DNA of 64,000 nucleotides from Streptomyces sp. NK08204 (GCF_020400585.1 NZ_JAINVF010000001.1:124001-188000), one strand, 5' to 3'. Counted from the stretch's first letter, positions 17,011 through 28,366 are shown. Notes: generated from the letters alone by a model not told the origin. Numbers and translations: made by a program.

Positions 17011-18051
17011 ATGGATCCCGTCGCGGCCCTGGACCGGATCGCCTTCCTGCTGGAACGCTCGCTCGCGCCCACGTACCGGGTACGGGCCTTCCGCACCGCG
17101 GCCCGGGTGCTGGCCGCCCTGCCCGAGAAGGAGGCGGCCGAGCGAGCGGCAGCCGGGACGCTGGAGTCGCTCAGGGGGGTCGGACCCAAGACCGCGCAGG
17201 TCGTGCGGGAGGCCCTGGCCGGGGAGGTGCCCGGCTATCTGCGCGCCCTGGAGGAGGAGGCGGAAGGACAGCTCGCCCCCGACGGCGGCGGGGAACTGCG
17301 GGCCCTGCTGCGCGGGGACTGCCACACCCACTCCGACTGGTCCGACGGCGGCAGTCCGATCGAGGAGATGGGGCGCGCGGCGGCCCGCCTCGGGCATGAG
17401 TGGACGGCCCTCACCGACCACTCCCCGCGCCTGACGGTGGCCCGCGGCCTGTCGTCCGAGCGGCTGCGCGAGCAACTGGACGTCGTGGCGGAGCTGAACA
17501 CGCGCTGGGCGCCGTTCCGGCTGCTGACCGGCATCGAGTGCGACATCCTGGAGGACGGCTCGCTGGACCAGGAGCCCGACCTGCTCGAGCGCCTGGACGT
17601 GGTCGTCGTCTCGGTGCACTCCAAGCTGCGGATGGACGCCCGCGCGATGACCCGGCGGATGGTGGCCGCCGTCCGTGATCCGCACGCCGACGTCCTCGGG
17701 CACTGCACCGGACGCCTGGTCACGGGCCGGGGGCGGCCGGAGTCGCAATTCGACGCGGGCGAGGTGTTCGCCGCGTGTGCCGAGTCCGGTACGGCCGTGG
17801 AGATCAACAGTCGTCCGGAACGGCTCGACCCGCCCCGGCGGCTGCTGCGCGAGGCCGTGGCGGCGGGGGTGCTGTTCGCCATCGACACCGACGCGCACGC
17901 ACCCGGCCAGCTGGACTGGCAGATCCTCGGCTGTGCCCGCGCCGAGGAGTGCGGGGTGGCCGCAGAGCGGGTGGTCACCACGTGGCCGGCCGAGGAGCTG
18001 CTGGCCTGGACCCGTGAGGGCCGTACGCCGGTCCGCGTGACGGGCGGTTGA
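17011..18051 (+). CDS. PHP-domain phosphoesterase with N-terminal helix-hairpin-helix
   Basis: A 346-aa protein resembling the C-terminal part of PolX-type polymerases without the polymerase domain. The N-terminal 100 residues contain an HhH-like module (TLESLRGVGPKTAQVVREA). The PHP domain follows with metal ligands in GDCHTHSDWSDGG, ALTDHS, TGIECDIL, VSVHSKL, GHCTGR and IDTDAHAPG. It is likely a metal-dependent nuclease or phosphatase linked to DNA repair. ATG 17011 has AGGAGG at ideal distance. It is followed by a large tandem repeat. Confidence 0.9.
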   Translation: MDPVAALDRIAFLLERSLAPTYRVRAFRTAARVLAALPEKEAAERAAAGTLESLRGVGPKTAQVVREALAGEVPGYLRALEEEAEGQLAPDGGGELRALLRGDCHTHSDWSDGGSPIEEMGRAAARLGHEWTALTDHSPRLTVARGLSSERLREQLDVVAELNTRWAPFRLLTGIECDILEDGSLDQEPDLLERLDVVVVSVHSKLRMDARAMTRRMVAAVRDPHADVLGHCTGRLVTGRGRPESQFDAGEVFAACAESGTAVEINSRPERLDPPRRLLREAVAAGVLFAIDTDAHAPGQLDWQILGCARAEECGVAAERVVTTWPAEELLAWTREGRTPVRVTGG

Positions 18052-18081
18052 GCCGCTTCCGGTGACACAACCGGGTCCACG

Positions 18082-18542
18082 GCCGGTGACCGGGCCGACC
18101 GGAAACCGGTGACCGGGCAGGCGGGAAGCCGGTGACCGGACCGGTCGGAAACCCGTGACCGGGCAGGCGGGAAGCCGGTGACCGGACCCGTCGGAAACCC
18201 GTGACCGGGCAGGCGGGAAGCCGGTGACCGGACCCGTCGGAGGCGGGTGGACGGGGCGGCCGGAAGCCGGTGACCGAGACGGGCCGCGAGCCAGTGGACG
18301 GGACGGCCGGAGACCGGCGGACAACACGCCCGCAAATCAGCGGACAGGACGGCCAGAGACCGGCGGACAGCACGCCCGCAAGCCGGTGACCGAGACGCCC
18401 GCAAGCCAGCGACCAGGGCGGCCGCAAGCCAGCAGACGGAACGGCCGGAGACCGGCGGACAACACGCCCGCAAGCCGGTGACCGAGACGGCCGCAAGCCA
18501 GCGACCGGAACGGCCGGAAACTCGTGACCGAACCGGTCAGAA
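18082..18542. repeat. 20-copy 23-bp tandem repeat array
   Basis: Twenty consecutive units run from 18082 to 18542; nineteen are 23 bp and one (18266-18289) is 24 bp. The typical unit is GCCGGTGACCGG followed by a GC-rich half ending CGGAA or CGCAA. Units alternate in sub-types, and units 4-5 and 6-7 are near-identical pairs (a 46-bp higher-order repeat), whereas units 8-20 are more diverged. The array fills the space between the PHP gene and the uvrA-like gene and ends about 85 bp before the latter's start. Confidence 0.95.
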
Positions 18543-18626
18543 TTCGAGAAGCGCCGGCACCCGGGCGGCACGTAGCGTGTCGGCCGGAGTCCGCGCAGGC
18601 GGCCCCGCCCGACAGATGGAGAGACG

Positions 18627-21014
<2,388 letters not shown>

Positions 21015-21074
21015 CCGGGGCCGGGGCACGGGCCGGGGCCTGGTGGGCCCGGCTCCAGGGCACACCGTGGTGCG

Positions 21075-21968
21075 TCAGAGCTCGGCTCCCGCTCCGGCGA
21101 GTGCCTCGGCGTCGGCGCGCCCGGTGCGTTCGGCCTGCCCCGCTTCGATGAACTCCCGCAGATCCGCGGTGAGCAGCTCCGCGTGGGTGGCGAAGAGTCC
21201 GTGGCCGCCGTTCTCGTACACCTTCAGGGTGCTGTGGGGCGCGAGCCGTGCGCTGCGGGCGCCGGTGAGCTCCAGGGGTGCCGAGGCGTCGTGGGTGCCG
21301 TGCACGACGAGCACCGGGAGGGTCAGGGCCGCCAGCTCCGCGGCCACGTCCAGGGCGGCGACCACGTCACGTACGGCGTTCGAGGCACGGGGCGTGGAGA
21401 CCAGGCAGCGGTCGATCATGTAACGGACGTAGGCGGGGGACACCTCGTTGCCGGGCCGGGACAGGGCGAAGAAGTCGTCCGCCAGGGCCGTGAAGTACGC
21501 CGCCCGGTCGCGCCGGAACACTTCGTTGTCGGCCTCGACGAGCGCCGGGTCCAGCCCGTCGGGGGTGCCCGGCGAGCGGACGACGCCGGGGGCGACACCG
21601 GCGACCAGGGCGAGCCGGGCCACGCGGCCGGTGCCGTGCCGGCTCAGGCAGCGCACTGCCTCACCGGTGCCCACGGAGTGGGCGATCAGGGTGACGTCAC
21701 CGAGGTCGAGGTGGTCCAGCAGGCCGTGCAGGTCGTCGGCGAGGGTGTCGAGGTCGTAGCCGTCCCAGGTGTCCTCGGATTTGCCGTGGCCGCGCCGGTC
21801 CAGGCCGACGCAGCGGTAACCGGCCTCGGCCAGCGGCAGCATCTGGTACTCCCACATCTCGTGCCCCATGTAGGCACTGGCGAGGAAGACGGCGACGGGC
21901 CCGGTCGCGGGACCCTGGTCGGTGTAGTGCAGGCGGGCGCCGTCGACGGGGCTCGTGAAGTACGGCAT
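21075..21968 (-). CDS. Alpha/beta hydrolase (chloroperoxidase/esterase-like)
   Basis: A 297-aa alpha/beta hydrolase. The oxyanion region is VFLASAYMGHEMWEYQ. The nucleophile elbow LIAHSVGTGEA carries Ser in A-H-S-V-G. The acid is in VVHGTHDASAP and the His in YENGGHGLFATH. It matches the non-heme chloroperoxidase / arylesterase-like branch. ATG 21968 has GGAGG 8 nt upstream. It is convergent with the uvrA-like gene and divergent from the FBP gene. The substrate is unknown. Confidence 0.9.
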   Translation of the reverse strand: MPYFTSPVDGARLHYTDQGPATGPVAVFLASAYMGHEMWEYQMLPLAEAGYRCVGLDRRGHGKSEDTWDGYDLDTLADDLHGLLDHLDLGDVTLIAHSVGTGEAVRCLSRHGTGRVARLALVAGVAPGVVRSPGTPDGLDPALVEADNEVFRRDRAAYFTALADDFFALSRPGNEVSPAYVRYMIDRCLVSTPRASNAVRDVVAALDVAAELAALTLPVLVVHGTHDASAPLELTGARSARLAPHSTLKVYENGGHGLFATHAELLTADLREFIEAGQAERTGRADAEALAGAGAEL

Positions 21969-22118
21969 GAGGGCCTCCTCGGGGTGTCCGGCCGATCTCC
22001 GGCCGATCCGGCGGTACGGGCGTCGTTCTCGACGACCCCGATGTTTCCCTGATCCCGCACACGGGTCGATTACCTGCCGGGTCATGCCCGTACCGTGAAA
22101 CGGAGCGGAACAGCACAG

Positions 22119-22160
22119 CCACCGCCACCGCCACCGCCACCGCCACCGCCACCGCCACCG
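22119..22160. repeat. Hexanucleotide microsatellite (CCACCG)x7
   Basis: Exactly seven perfect copies of CCACCG lie in the 306-bp divergent intergenic region between the hydrolase and FBP genes. Read in frame it would encode poly Pro-Pro or Thr-Ala/His-Arg runs, but no gene covers it. Confidence 0.9.
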
Positions 22161-22191
22161 GAAAACCATTGGCCCGCCCTCCGCCTGGCTA

Positions 22192-22223
22192 CCTACTCTA
22201 GGCAAGTACCTAAGCTCTCTAGG
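22192..22223. promoter_or_regulatory. Paired CTCTAGG/CCTA operator-like sites
   Basis: CTCTAGG occurs at 22196-22202 and again at 22217-22223, exactly 21 bp (two helical turns) apart. Each is the right arm of a CCTA...TAGG dyad (22192-22202 and 22209-22223). The stretch is markedly AT-richer than its surroundings and lies 52-83 bp before the FBP start, so a promoter with a dimeric regulator is plausible. Confidence 0.4.
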
Positions 22224-22274
22224 TTCCGGGGCGCAGTCCGCCCCGGCAACCGGACTCATCAGAAGGACTCCCCC

Positions 22275-22769
22275 ATGCGACCGCTCACCGAGCAGGACCT
22301 ACGCGCCTCCTTTGTCAACTGCTCCAAGGGGGAGGCCAAACGGCTGACGGTGCCACGCGATCTCGGCGACCGCCCCTGGGACGATCTCGACTTCCTCGGC
22401 TGGCGCGATCCGGGCGCGCCCGACCGCAGCTATCTGGTCACCGAGCGAGCGGGTGAACCGGTGGGGCTCGCGCTGCGCTTCCCCGCCTCGCAGCGCGGGT
22501 TCCTGCACCGCAGCATGTGCTCGGTGTGCCTGACGACCCATCCCGGCGGCGGGGTGTCGCTGATGACCGCGCGCAAGGCCGGCCCGGCGGGCCGCGAGGG
22601 CAACTCGGTCGGCCTGTACATGTGCACCGACCTGGCGTGTTCGCTGTACGTGCGCGGCAAGAAGGTGCCCGAGTCCGGGACCCGCTTCGAGGAGAGCCTC
22701 ACCCTCGAGGAGCAGATCGCCCGCCTGACGGGCAATCTGTCCGCGTTCCTCGACAAGCTGTACGTGTGA
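22275..22769 (+). CDS. FBP-domain protein (EF-G-binding, FusB-like zinc-finger)
   Basis: A 164-aa protein of the FBP / FusB C-terminal zinc-finger family, which binds elongation factor G and can rescue ribosomes from fusidic acid. Visible features are an N-terminal helical region (LTEQDLRASFVNCSKGEAKR) and a treble-clef zinc site from CSVCLT plus CTDLACSLYVRGKK. A C-terminal helix carries LTLEEQIARLTGNLSAFL. ATG 22275 has AAGGA upstream. Whether it confers resistance here is not known; actinobacterial members are common. Confidence 0.85.
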   Translation: MRPLTEQDLRASFVNCSKGEAKRLTVPRDLGDRPWDDLDFLGWRDPGAPDRSYLVTERAGEPVGLALRFPASQRGFLHRSMCSVCLTTHPGGGVSLMTARKAGPAGREGNSVGLYMCTDLACSLYVRGKKVPESGTRFEESLTLEEQIARLTGNLSAFLDKLYV

Positions 22770-22830
22770 CACCCCGCCACCGGGGGACGGCCACGTTCGA
22801 CGCGGGCGAGGAGCGGGAACAGGCCAAGGG

Positions 22831-24084
22831 ATGCACGACGTACGGAAGTGGACCGCGAAACTCAGGCGCCTCACGGGGCGCCGCCGGGAACCGGTGGTCG
22901 TCCAGACGCTGCGGTCCGCCGCGGCGGCGACGATCGCCTACGTCGTCGCGCTTCGTCTGAGTCCCGAGCCGGCCCCGCTGACCGCGCCCCTGACCGCCCT
23001 GCTGGTCGTCCAGGTCACCTTCTACGCCACGCTCACCAACGGCATCCGCCGGGTGAACTCGGTGGTGGCCGGCGTCCTGGTGGCCATCGCGTTCAGCCTG
23101 CTGGTGGGGTTGACCTGGTGGAGCCTGGCGCTGCTGATCGTGGCCTCGCTGGCCGTGGGGCACCTGGTGCGCGTCGACGAGTACGTGGCCGAGGTGGCGA
23201 TCAGCGCCATGCTGGTGCTCGGGGTGACCACCGTCGGGTTCACCGCCTGGGCACGGATCGTGGAGACGTTGATCGGCGCGGTCGTCGGGATGGCCTGCAA
23301 CCTGCTGCTGCCGCCCCCGGTGTGGGTGGACGAGGCCGGCCGGTCGATCGAGGACCTGGCGCGCCGGGTGCGTCGGCTGATGCTGCGGATGGGTGAGGAG
23401 GCAGCGGGCGGCATCCCCTGGCAGCGGGCGGCGGAGCGGCTGCACGAGGCACGCCGGCTGGACCACGACATCGTCCAGGTGGACGCGGCGCTGCGGCAGG
23501 CCGAGGACAGTCTGCGGCTCAATCCGCGCGTCAGGGAGGGCCTGCTGCACCGGGTGGTGATGCGCACCGGCCTGGACACGCTGGAGATCTGCACGGTCGT
23601 GCTGCGGGTGCTGGCCCGCTCCTTCACGGACCTGGCGAAGGCCCGTGGCGCCCGGGAGCTGTTCCCGCCCCGGATCGGGGCGACGGTGGAGCAGTTGCTG
23701 TCGGAGATCGGCGACGCCGTGGTGAGCTTCGCGGTCCTCGTCACCACGCATCTGAGCGAGAACGCCGAGTCGGCCGAGGCACGGCTGACGGCCGAGCTGC
23801 ACACGGCGGCCAACACCCGCGACCGGCTCGCCGAGCTGCTGGCGGCCGAGGTCCGCAAGGACGGGGAGAACTGGCAGCTGCTGGGCGCCGTGCTCACTGA
23901 GGTGAACCGGATGATCGACGAACTCGACACCGAGCACCGCACCCGCCGCCTGCTGGAGGAACTGGACCGGGTGTCCCGGGCCCAGCGGACCAAGCTGCTG
24001 GGCATGTCCCGGCTGCGTGAGAGGCTCGGTGTGCAGGACCGGCTGTGGCGCAACCGCGCCGGGTTCGGCGGAGGTTCCTGGTGA
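22831..24084 (+). CDS. FUSC / aromatic-acid exporter family protein
   Basis: A 417-aa protein with an N-terminal membrane half of about six helices (AAAATIAYVVALRLSP, LTALLVVQVTFYATL, VVAGVLVAIAFSLLVGLTWW, LLIVASLAVGHLVRV, LIGAVVGMACNLLLPPP). A long cytoplasmic helical half is rich in Arg/Glu heptads, probably coiled coil. This is the FUSC (fusaric-acid-resistance-like) / ArAE family. Transport of aromatic acids is assumed from family only. It lies 61 bp behind the FBP gene and may be co-transcribed. Confidence 0.85.
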   Translation: MHDVRKWTAKLRRLTGRRREPVVVQTLRSAAAATIAYVVALRLSPEPAPLTAPLTALLVVQVTFYATLTNGIRRVNSVVAGVLVAIAFSLLVGLTWWSLALLIVASLAVGHLVRVDEYVAEVAISAMLVLGVTTVGFTAWARIVETLIGAVVGMACNLLLPPPVWVDEAGRSIEDLARRVRRLMLRMGEEAAGGIPWQRAAERLHEARRLDHDIVQVDAALRQAEDSLRLNPRVREGLLHRVVMRTGLDTLEICTVVLRVLARSFTDLAKARGARELFPPRIGATVEQLLSEIGDAVVSFAVLVTTHLSENAESAEARLTAELHTAANTRDRLAELLAAEVRKDGENWQLLGAVLTEVNRMIDELDTEHRTRRLLEELDRVSRAQRTKLLGMSRLRERLGVQDRLWRNRAGFGGGSW

Positions 24085-24136
24085 CGAGGTGAAGCGCGAA
24101 GAGGCCCGGTGCGGGGCGGAAAGGGAGGCACGGGCG

Positions 24137-25351
24137 GTGGGGCGAGGCTGGAGCAGGCGGCGCTTCGTCGGGGCCGTGGCGGGCGCGGCGGCCGTCGTGG
24201 CGGTCCCGTCGCCCGCGGCACCACCGGCGGGCGGCGCCCCCGCACCCGAATCTGCGCCCGCGCCCGCGCCCGCGCCCGCGCCTGATGAGAAGACGTCCGC
24301 CGGATCACCCCGGGAGGGATCCGCACCCCGCCCGCTGTACCTGGGCACCTACACCTCCGTCGACGGCGGCGGCACCGGCATCGCGACGGCCTCGTACGAC
24401 CCGGCGACCGGCCGGATCACCGGCTCGGGAACGCTCACGGGTGTGCCCGACCCGTCGTATCTCGCCCGTCACCCGGACGGCCGCACGCTGTACGCCGTGA
24501 ACGAGTGCGAGGACGGCGCGGTCACGGCGATCCGCCTCGCGGACCGGCGGATCCTCGGCACCCGGAGCACGGGCGGCGCCGGGACCTGCCACCTGTCGGT
24601 GCATCCCAGCGGGCGCTGGCTGCTCAGCGCCGACTACCGGTCGGGCAGCGTCGCCGTGCACCCGATCGACGCCTCGGGCGCCCTCGGCGAGCGCAGCGAC
24701 CGGGTCACCCACACCGCGCCGCCGCCCGGTCCCGGCCGACAGGGCCCGCACGCCCACCAGGTCGTCACCGGCCCCGACGGCCGTCACGTCCTCGCCGTCG
24801 ACCTCGGCACCGACACCGTCCACACCTACCGCCTCGACCACACGAAGGGCACGCTGACGCCGGTGGCCCAGGCGCACACCCGGCCGGGCGCGGGGCCGCG
24901 CCATCTGACCTTCCATCCGGGCGGCCGGTACGCGTACCTCGCCGACGAGGTGGACGACACGGTCACGGTCTGCGGCTACGACCCGGACACCGGACGGCTG
25001 ACCGTCGGGGAGCCGCAGCCGACGGGTTCGGGCGGCGTGACCAACTACCCGGCGCAGCTGCTGGTGACGGCGAACGGCCGCTATGCCTTCCTGGCCAACC
25101 GCGGTGCCGACTGCCTGGCCCGGTACGCCGTCGAGGCGGACGGCGCGCGGCTGCGGCTGCTCGGCACGGTACCGGTGGCCGGGGACTTCCCGCGGCAGAT
25201 CGCGTTCTCGCCGGACGGGCGGCTGCTGTTCGCGGCGAACCAGCGGTCGAGCACCGTCAGCGTCTTCCACGTGGACGCGGACCAGGGCGGACTGCGCCTG
25301 GCGGGCGAGCCGTTCGCCTCACCCGTCGCCGTCTGCGCGCTGCCGCTGTAG
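24137..25351 (+). CDS. Tat-exported lactonase-family beta-propeller protein
   Basis: A 404-aa protein. A twin-arginine signal (SRRRFVGAVAGAAAVVAVP) is followed by a Pro/Ala linker with APAPAP repeats, then a seven-bladed lactonase (6-phosphogluconolactonase-like) propeller. Typical blades are PLYLGTYTSVDGGGTGI, HPSGRWLLSADYRSGS, GPHAHQVVTGPDGRHVLAVD, PRHLTFHPGGRYAYLADE and FPRQIAFSPDGRLLFAANQ. The extracytoplasmic location makes a pentose-phosphate role unlikely. GTG 24137 has AGGGAGG at 9 nt; GTG 24089 lacks a site. Its end overlaps the convergent DUF2470 gene by 33 bp. Confidence 0.88.
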   Translation: MGRGWSRRRFVGAVAGAAAVVAVPSPAAPPAGGAPAPESAPAPAPAPAPDEKTSAGSPREGSAPRPLYLGTYTSVDGGGTGIATASYDPATGRITGSGTLTGVPDPSYLARHPDGRTLYAVNECEDGAVTAIRLADRRILGTRSTGGAGTCHLSVHPSGRWLLSADYRSGSVAVHPIDASGALGERSDRVTHTAPPPGPGRQGPHAHQVVTGPDGRHVLAVDLGTDTVHTYRLDHTKGTLTPVAQAHTRPGAGPRHLTFHPGGRYAYLADEVDDTVTVCGYDPDTGRLTVGEPQPTGSGGVTNYPAQLLVTANGRYAFLANRGADCLARYAVEADGARLRLLGTVPVAGDFPRQIAFSPDGRLLFAANQRSSTVSVFHVDADQGGLRLAGEPFASPVAVCALPL

Positions 25352-26056
25352 GGCCCGGGGGCAGGCGGCGGCGCCGGCCTGCGCCAGCAGGACGTGCACG
25401 CGCTCGGCGAGCTGCGGAAGGTCGTCGGCGGGCGCGTGGAAAGGCAGCCGTACGTCGCCGTGGGCGCGGGTGCGTTCGATGCGCAGGGTCAGTCCGTGCC
25501 GGTCGACGGCGAGGGGCCGTACCCGGGTCGCGGCGTGCAGGCTCTCCGGCCGCACGAGCCGGGTGAGCCGCTCGACGGCGTCCGGGTGGGCCTCGGCGAG
25601 GTGGGTGAGCAGCCGGGCCTCGTCGCCGGTCAGCGGGTCGGGCCGGGCGGCGGCGAACTCGTCGACGTCCACGAGGACCGGACCCGAGGGCTGCCGCAGC
25701 ACCACCCGGGTGGGCCGGAGCAGCAGGTCGTCGCCGACGGGGGTGCACCACCCGGCGAGCCACAGCCGGGCGCGGATGCGGTTGCGCACCGGTACGGGAG
25801 CCACGTCGGCGAACTCCAGCACGGCGGACGGCTCCCCGCGTGGGGCGCACAGCGCCGCCGTGCGCAGGGCACTGTCCACGGGTGCGGCGAGCACCACCTC
25901 TCCGCCGTCGGTCACGGAGTGCACGCCGGCGTACTCCTCACGGGCGCCGCCGGCGGTCACCGCGCAGGACCACGCGGCGGCCAGCACCGACCGCGCCCGT
26001 TCAGCCACCCCGGGTCCAGCCGCCCAGCCGCGCGTGCCGTCCATACCGTCCGCCAT
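25319..26056 (-). CDS. DUF2470 domain protein, iron-regulated
   Basis: A 245-aa protein. The N-terminal half is a split-barrel-like fold (AERARSVLAAAWSCAVT, VRNRIRARLWLAGW). The C-terminal half is a DUF2470 domain (DEARLLTHLAEAHPDAVERL, ATRVRPLAVDRHGLTLRI, VRLPFHAPADD). This is related to the heme-degrading HugZ type split barrel with a DUF2470 tail. An iron box lies 16-34 bp upstream of ATG 26056, so it is probably derepressed in iron starvation, consistent with heme or iron handling. GGAGG sits 8 nt from the start. Confidence 0.87.
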   Translation of the reverse strand: MADGMDGTRGWAAGPGVAERARSVLAAAWSCAVTAGGAREEYAGVHSVTDGGEVVLAAPVDSALRTAALCAPRGEPSAVLEFADVAPVPVRNRIRARLWLAGWCTPVGDDLLLRPTRVVLRQPSGPVLVDVDEFAAARPDPLTGDEARLLTHLAEAHPDAVERLTRLVRPESLHAATRVRPLAVDRHGLTLRIERTRAHGDVRLPFHAPADDLPQLAERVHVLLAQAGAAACPRALQRQRADGDG

Positions 26057-26071
26057 CCTGAGACCTCCTCA

Positions 26072-26090
26072 TTAGGTAAGCCTTGCCTAA
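26072..26090. promoter_or_regulatory. DmdR1/IdeR-type iron box
   Basis: TTAGGTAAGCCTTGCCTAA matches the 19-bp actinobacterial iron box (TTAGGTWAGSCTWACCTAA) with only central deviations and both TTAGG/CCTAA arms intact. It sits immediately upstream of the DUF2470 start, so an Fe(II)-loaded DtxR-family repressor would block that promoter. Confidence 0.8.
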
Positions 26091-26147
26091 CTTATCGGAG
26101 ATCGGAGCAAGCGCCAACCGCGCGCGGGCCCCTGTGAGGCCGGGGAG

Positions 26148-26753
26148 TTATCCGAGGACACCCAGCAGGGCACGGGCACACAGGTCCCGGACCTGTTCCC
26201 GGGCCGGCGAGCCGTCGCGCAGCCACTCGAGGCAGACGGCCGTGGTGAACGCGAGCCAGCCGCGCACGGCCAGGCGCACCTCCGGGCCGCGGTCGAACAC
26301 GGACCCGAACTCCGGGTCGGCCGCCAGCGCGGCCAGGATCTGCCGTTCCTGCGCGGCCAGCGCATGCTGGTAGACGCGCCGCACGGCCTGGTCCCCGGCC
26401 GCATCGGCGCGGTGGAAGGCACGGAAGCCATGAGCGTGCGCCTGGACGTAGGCGAGGTATGCGTCGAGATTGGCGGTGAGCTGTTCGCGCGCCGGCACCC
26501 CGGGCACCGCCGCCGTCATACGCAGCATGCGCTCGCTCTCGCGCTCCACCACGGCCGCGAAGAAGTCCCGCTTGGTGGGGAAGTAGTGGTACAGCAGCCC
26601 GCGCGAGACTCCGGCGATCTCGGCCACCTGCTCGATCCACACGTCGTCGTAGGGACTTTCCGAGAACAGCCTCGCCCCGACGGACAGCAGCTGTTCACGG
26701 CGCTCCTCGGTGCTGAGTCTGCGCCGGGCACGCTCCCCCTGGTTCGCGGACAT
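26148..26753 (-). CDS. TetR-family repressor
   Basis: A 201-aa regulator. The N-terminal helix-turn-helix is EQVAEIAGVSRGLLYHYFPT, preceded by LSTEERREQLLSVGARLF. The C-terminal ligand domain is all-helical (LTANLDAYLAYVQAHAHGF). It is divergent from the CYP102-like P450, with a dyad in the 119-bp gap, so it probably represses itself and the P450 in response to a fatty acid or similar effector. This TetR/P450 arrangement is typical of CYP102 loci. Confidence 0.93.
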   Translation of the reverse strand: MSANQGERARRRLSTEERREQLLSVGARLFSESPYDDVWIEQVAEIAGVSRGLLYHYFPTKRDFFAAVVERESERMLRMTAAVPGVPAREQLTANLDAYLAYVQAHAHGFRAFHRADAAGDQAVRRVYQHALAAQERQILAALAADPEFGSVFDRGPEVRLAVRGWLAFTTAVCLEWLRDGSPAREQVRDLCARALLGVLG

Positions 26754-26774
26754 GGCGCCACTTTACTTGACGCC

Positions 26775-26813
26775 GGTTCAACAAGCGGACGACACTGGGA
26801 GCCTTATTGAACC
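26775..26813. promoter_or_regulatory. Inverted-repeat operator between tetR and P450
   Basis: GGTTCAACAAG (26775-26785) and CTTATTGAACC (26803-26813) form an 11-bp inverted repeat with a single mismatch, 39 bp overall, centred in the divergent promoter region. A TTGACG (26767-26772) overlaps its left edge. It is the likely binding site of the TetR protein. Confidence 0.6.
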
Positions 26814-26872
26814 CACGTACAACACGCGTGTTCGCAGGGACAACGCTGCGTTGCATCAAGGGAGATCGCGTC

Positions 26873-28366
26873 ATGGCGCAGACGAGGGAGACCGGGCTGC
26901 CGAAGGGGTTCCGGGGTGCCGAGCAGGGCTGGCCCGAGCTGGACCGCATCCCGCATCCGCCGCGCCGGCTGCCGCTGCTCGGCGATGTCATCGGCGTCGA
27001 CCGGCACCGCCCCCTGCAGGACTCCATGCGCTTCGGGCGCGAGCTGGGCCCGATCTTCCGGCGCCGCGCCTTCGGCAACGAGTTCGTGTTCGTGTGGGGC
27101 TCCCGCCTGGTCGCCGATCTCGCCGACGAGGCCCGGTTCGCCAAGCACGTGGGCCTCGGGGTCGCCAATCTGCGTCCGGTCGCCGGGGACGGCCTGTTCA
27201 CGGCGTACAACCACGAGCCGAACTGGCAGCTGGCGCACGATGTTCTGGCGCCCGGTTTCAGCCGGGAGGCCATGGAGGGCTACCACGGGATGATGCTGGA
27301 GGTCGCCGAGCGGCTGACCGGCCACTGGGACCGCGAGCTGGCGGCCGGACGCACGGTGGACGTGCCCGGCGACATGACCAGGCTGACCCTGGAGACGATC
27401 GCGCGCACCGGGTTCGGGCACGGCTTCGGGTCCTTCGAGCGGGACCGGCCGCACCCCTTCGTCACAGCGATGGTGGGGACGCTCACCTACGCGCAGCGCC
27501 TGAACAGCGTGCCCACGCCGCTGGCGCCGCTGCTGCTGCGCGGCGCCGCCCGGCGCAACGAGGCCGACATCGCCCGTCTGAACCGCACGGTCGACGACGT
27601 GGTGGCGGCCCGGCGCCGCTCCGGCGGCGGGGACGGGGACCTGCTGGACCGCATGCTGGAGACGGCCCACCCCAGGACCGGGGAGCGGCTGTCGGCCGAG
27701 AACGTCCGCAAGCAGGTGATCACGTTCCTGGTGGCGGGCCACGAGACCACCTCGGGCGCGCTCTCCTTCGCCCTGTACTATCTCGCCCGGCACCCGGACG
27801 TCGCCGCGCGGGCCCGCGCCGAGGTGGACCGGATCTGGGGCGACACCCCCCGGCCCGGCTACGACCAGGTCGCCAAACTGCGCTACGTCCGCCGGGTGCT
27901 GGACGAGTCGCTACGGCTGTGGCCGACCGCGCCCGCCTACGCCCGGGAGGCCCGGCACGACACGGTGCTGGCCGGGGAGCATCCGATGCGGCGCGGCGCC
28001 TGGACGCTGGTGCTGCTGCCGCTGCTGCACCGCGACCCGCAGGTGTGGGGCGCGGACGCCGAGCGGTTCGACCCGGACCGGTTCGACGCCAAGGCCGTAC
28101 GGTCCCGCCCCGCGCACACCTTCAAGCCGTTCGGGACCGGCGCGCGGGCCTGCATCGGCCGCCAGTTCGCGCTGCACGAGGCGACGCTGGTGCTCGGTCT
28201 GCTGCTGCGCCGCTACGAGCTGCGGCCCGATCCGGACTACCGGCTGCGGGTCACCGAACGCCTGACGGTGATGCCGGAGGGGCTGCGGCTCGGCCTGGAG
28301 CGGCGCACCGCCCCCGCAACCACCGCCGCCACTCCGGCCGGGGACGGTTCACTGACTATCGGCTGA
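26873..28366 (+). CDS. CYP102B-like cytochrome P450 (stand-alone heme domain)
   Basis: A 497-aa P450 closest to the heme domain of P450 BM3. It shows [37 protein letters not shown], the I-helix [12 protein letters not shown], the ExxR motif DESLRLWP and the heme loop [14 protein letters not shown] with the Cys ligand. The fused reductase of BM3 is absent, as in the stand-alone CYP102B group of streptomycetes, so separate redox partners are needed. Subterminal fatty-acid hydroxylation is the expected activity. ATG 26873 is preceded by GGGAGA. It ends 11 bp inside the convergent PIG-L gene. Confidence 0.92.
   Translation: MAQTRETGLPKGFRGAEQGWPELDRIPHPPRRLPLLGDVIGVDRHRPLQDSMRFGRELGPIFRRRAFGNEFVFVWGSRLVADLADEARFAKHVGLGVANLRPVAGDGLFTAYNHEPNWQLAHDVLAPGFSREAMEGYHGMMLEVAERLTGHWDRELAAGRTVDVPGDMTRLTLETIARTGFGHGFGSFERDRPHPFVTAMVGTLTYAQRLNSVPTPLAPLLLRGAARRNEADIARLNRTVDDVVAARRRSGGGDGDLLDRMLETAHPRTGERLSAENVRKQVITFLVAGHETTSGALSFALYYLARHPDVAARARAEVDRIWGDTPRPGYDQVAKLRYVRRVLDESLRLWPTAPAYAREARHDTVLAGEHPMRRGAWTLVLLPLLHRDPQVWGADAERFDPDRFDAKAVRSRPAHTFKPFGTGARACIGRQFALHEATLVLGLLLRRYELRPDPDYRLRVTERLTVMPEGLRLGLERRTAPATTAATPAGDGSLTIG

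Noticed and set aside
18082..18542. CRISPR array or repetitive protein gene
   Set aside because: The repeats are contiguous with no spacers, and three open minus frames arise because 23 is not a multiple of 3. No cas genes are present.
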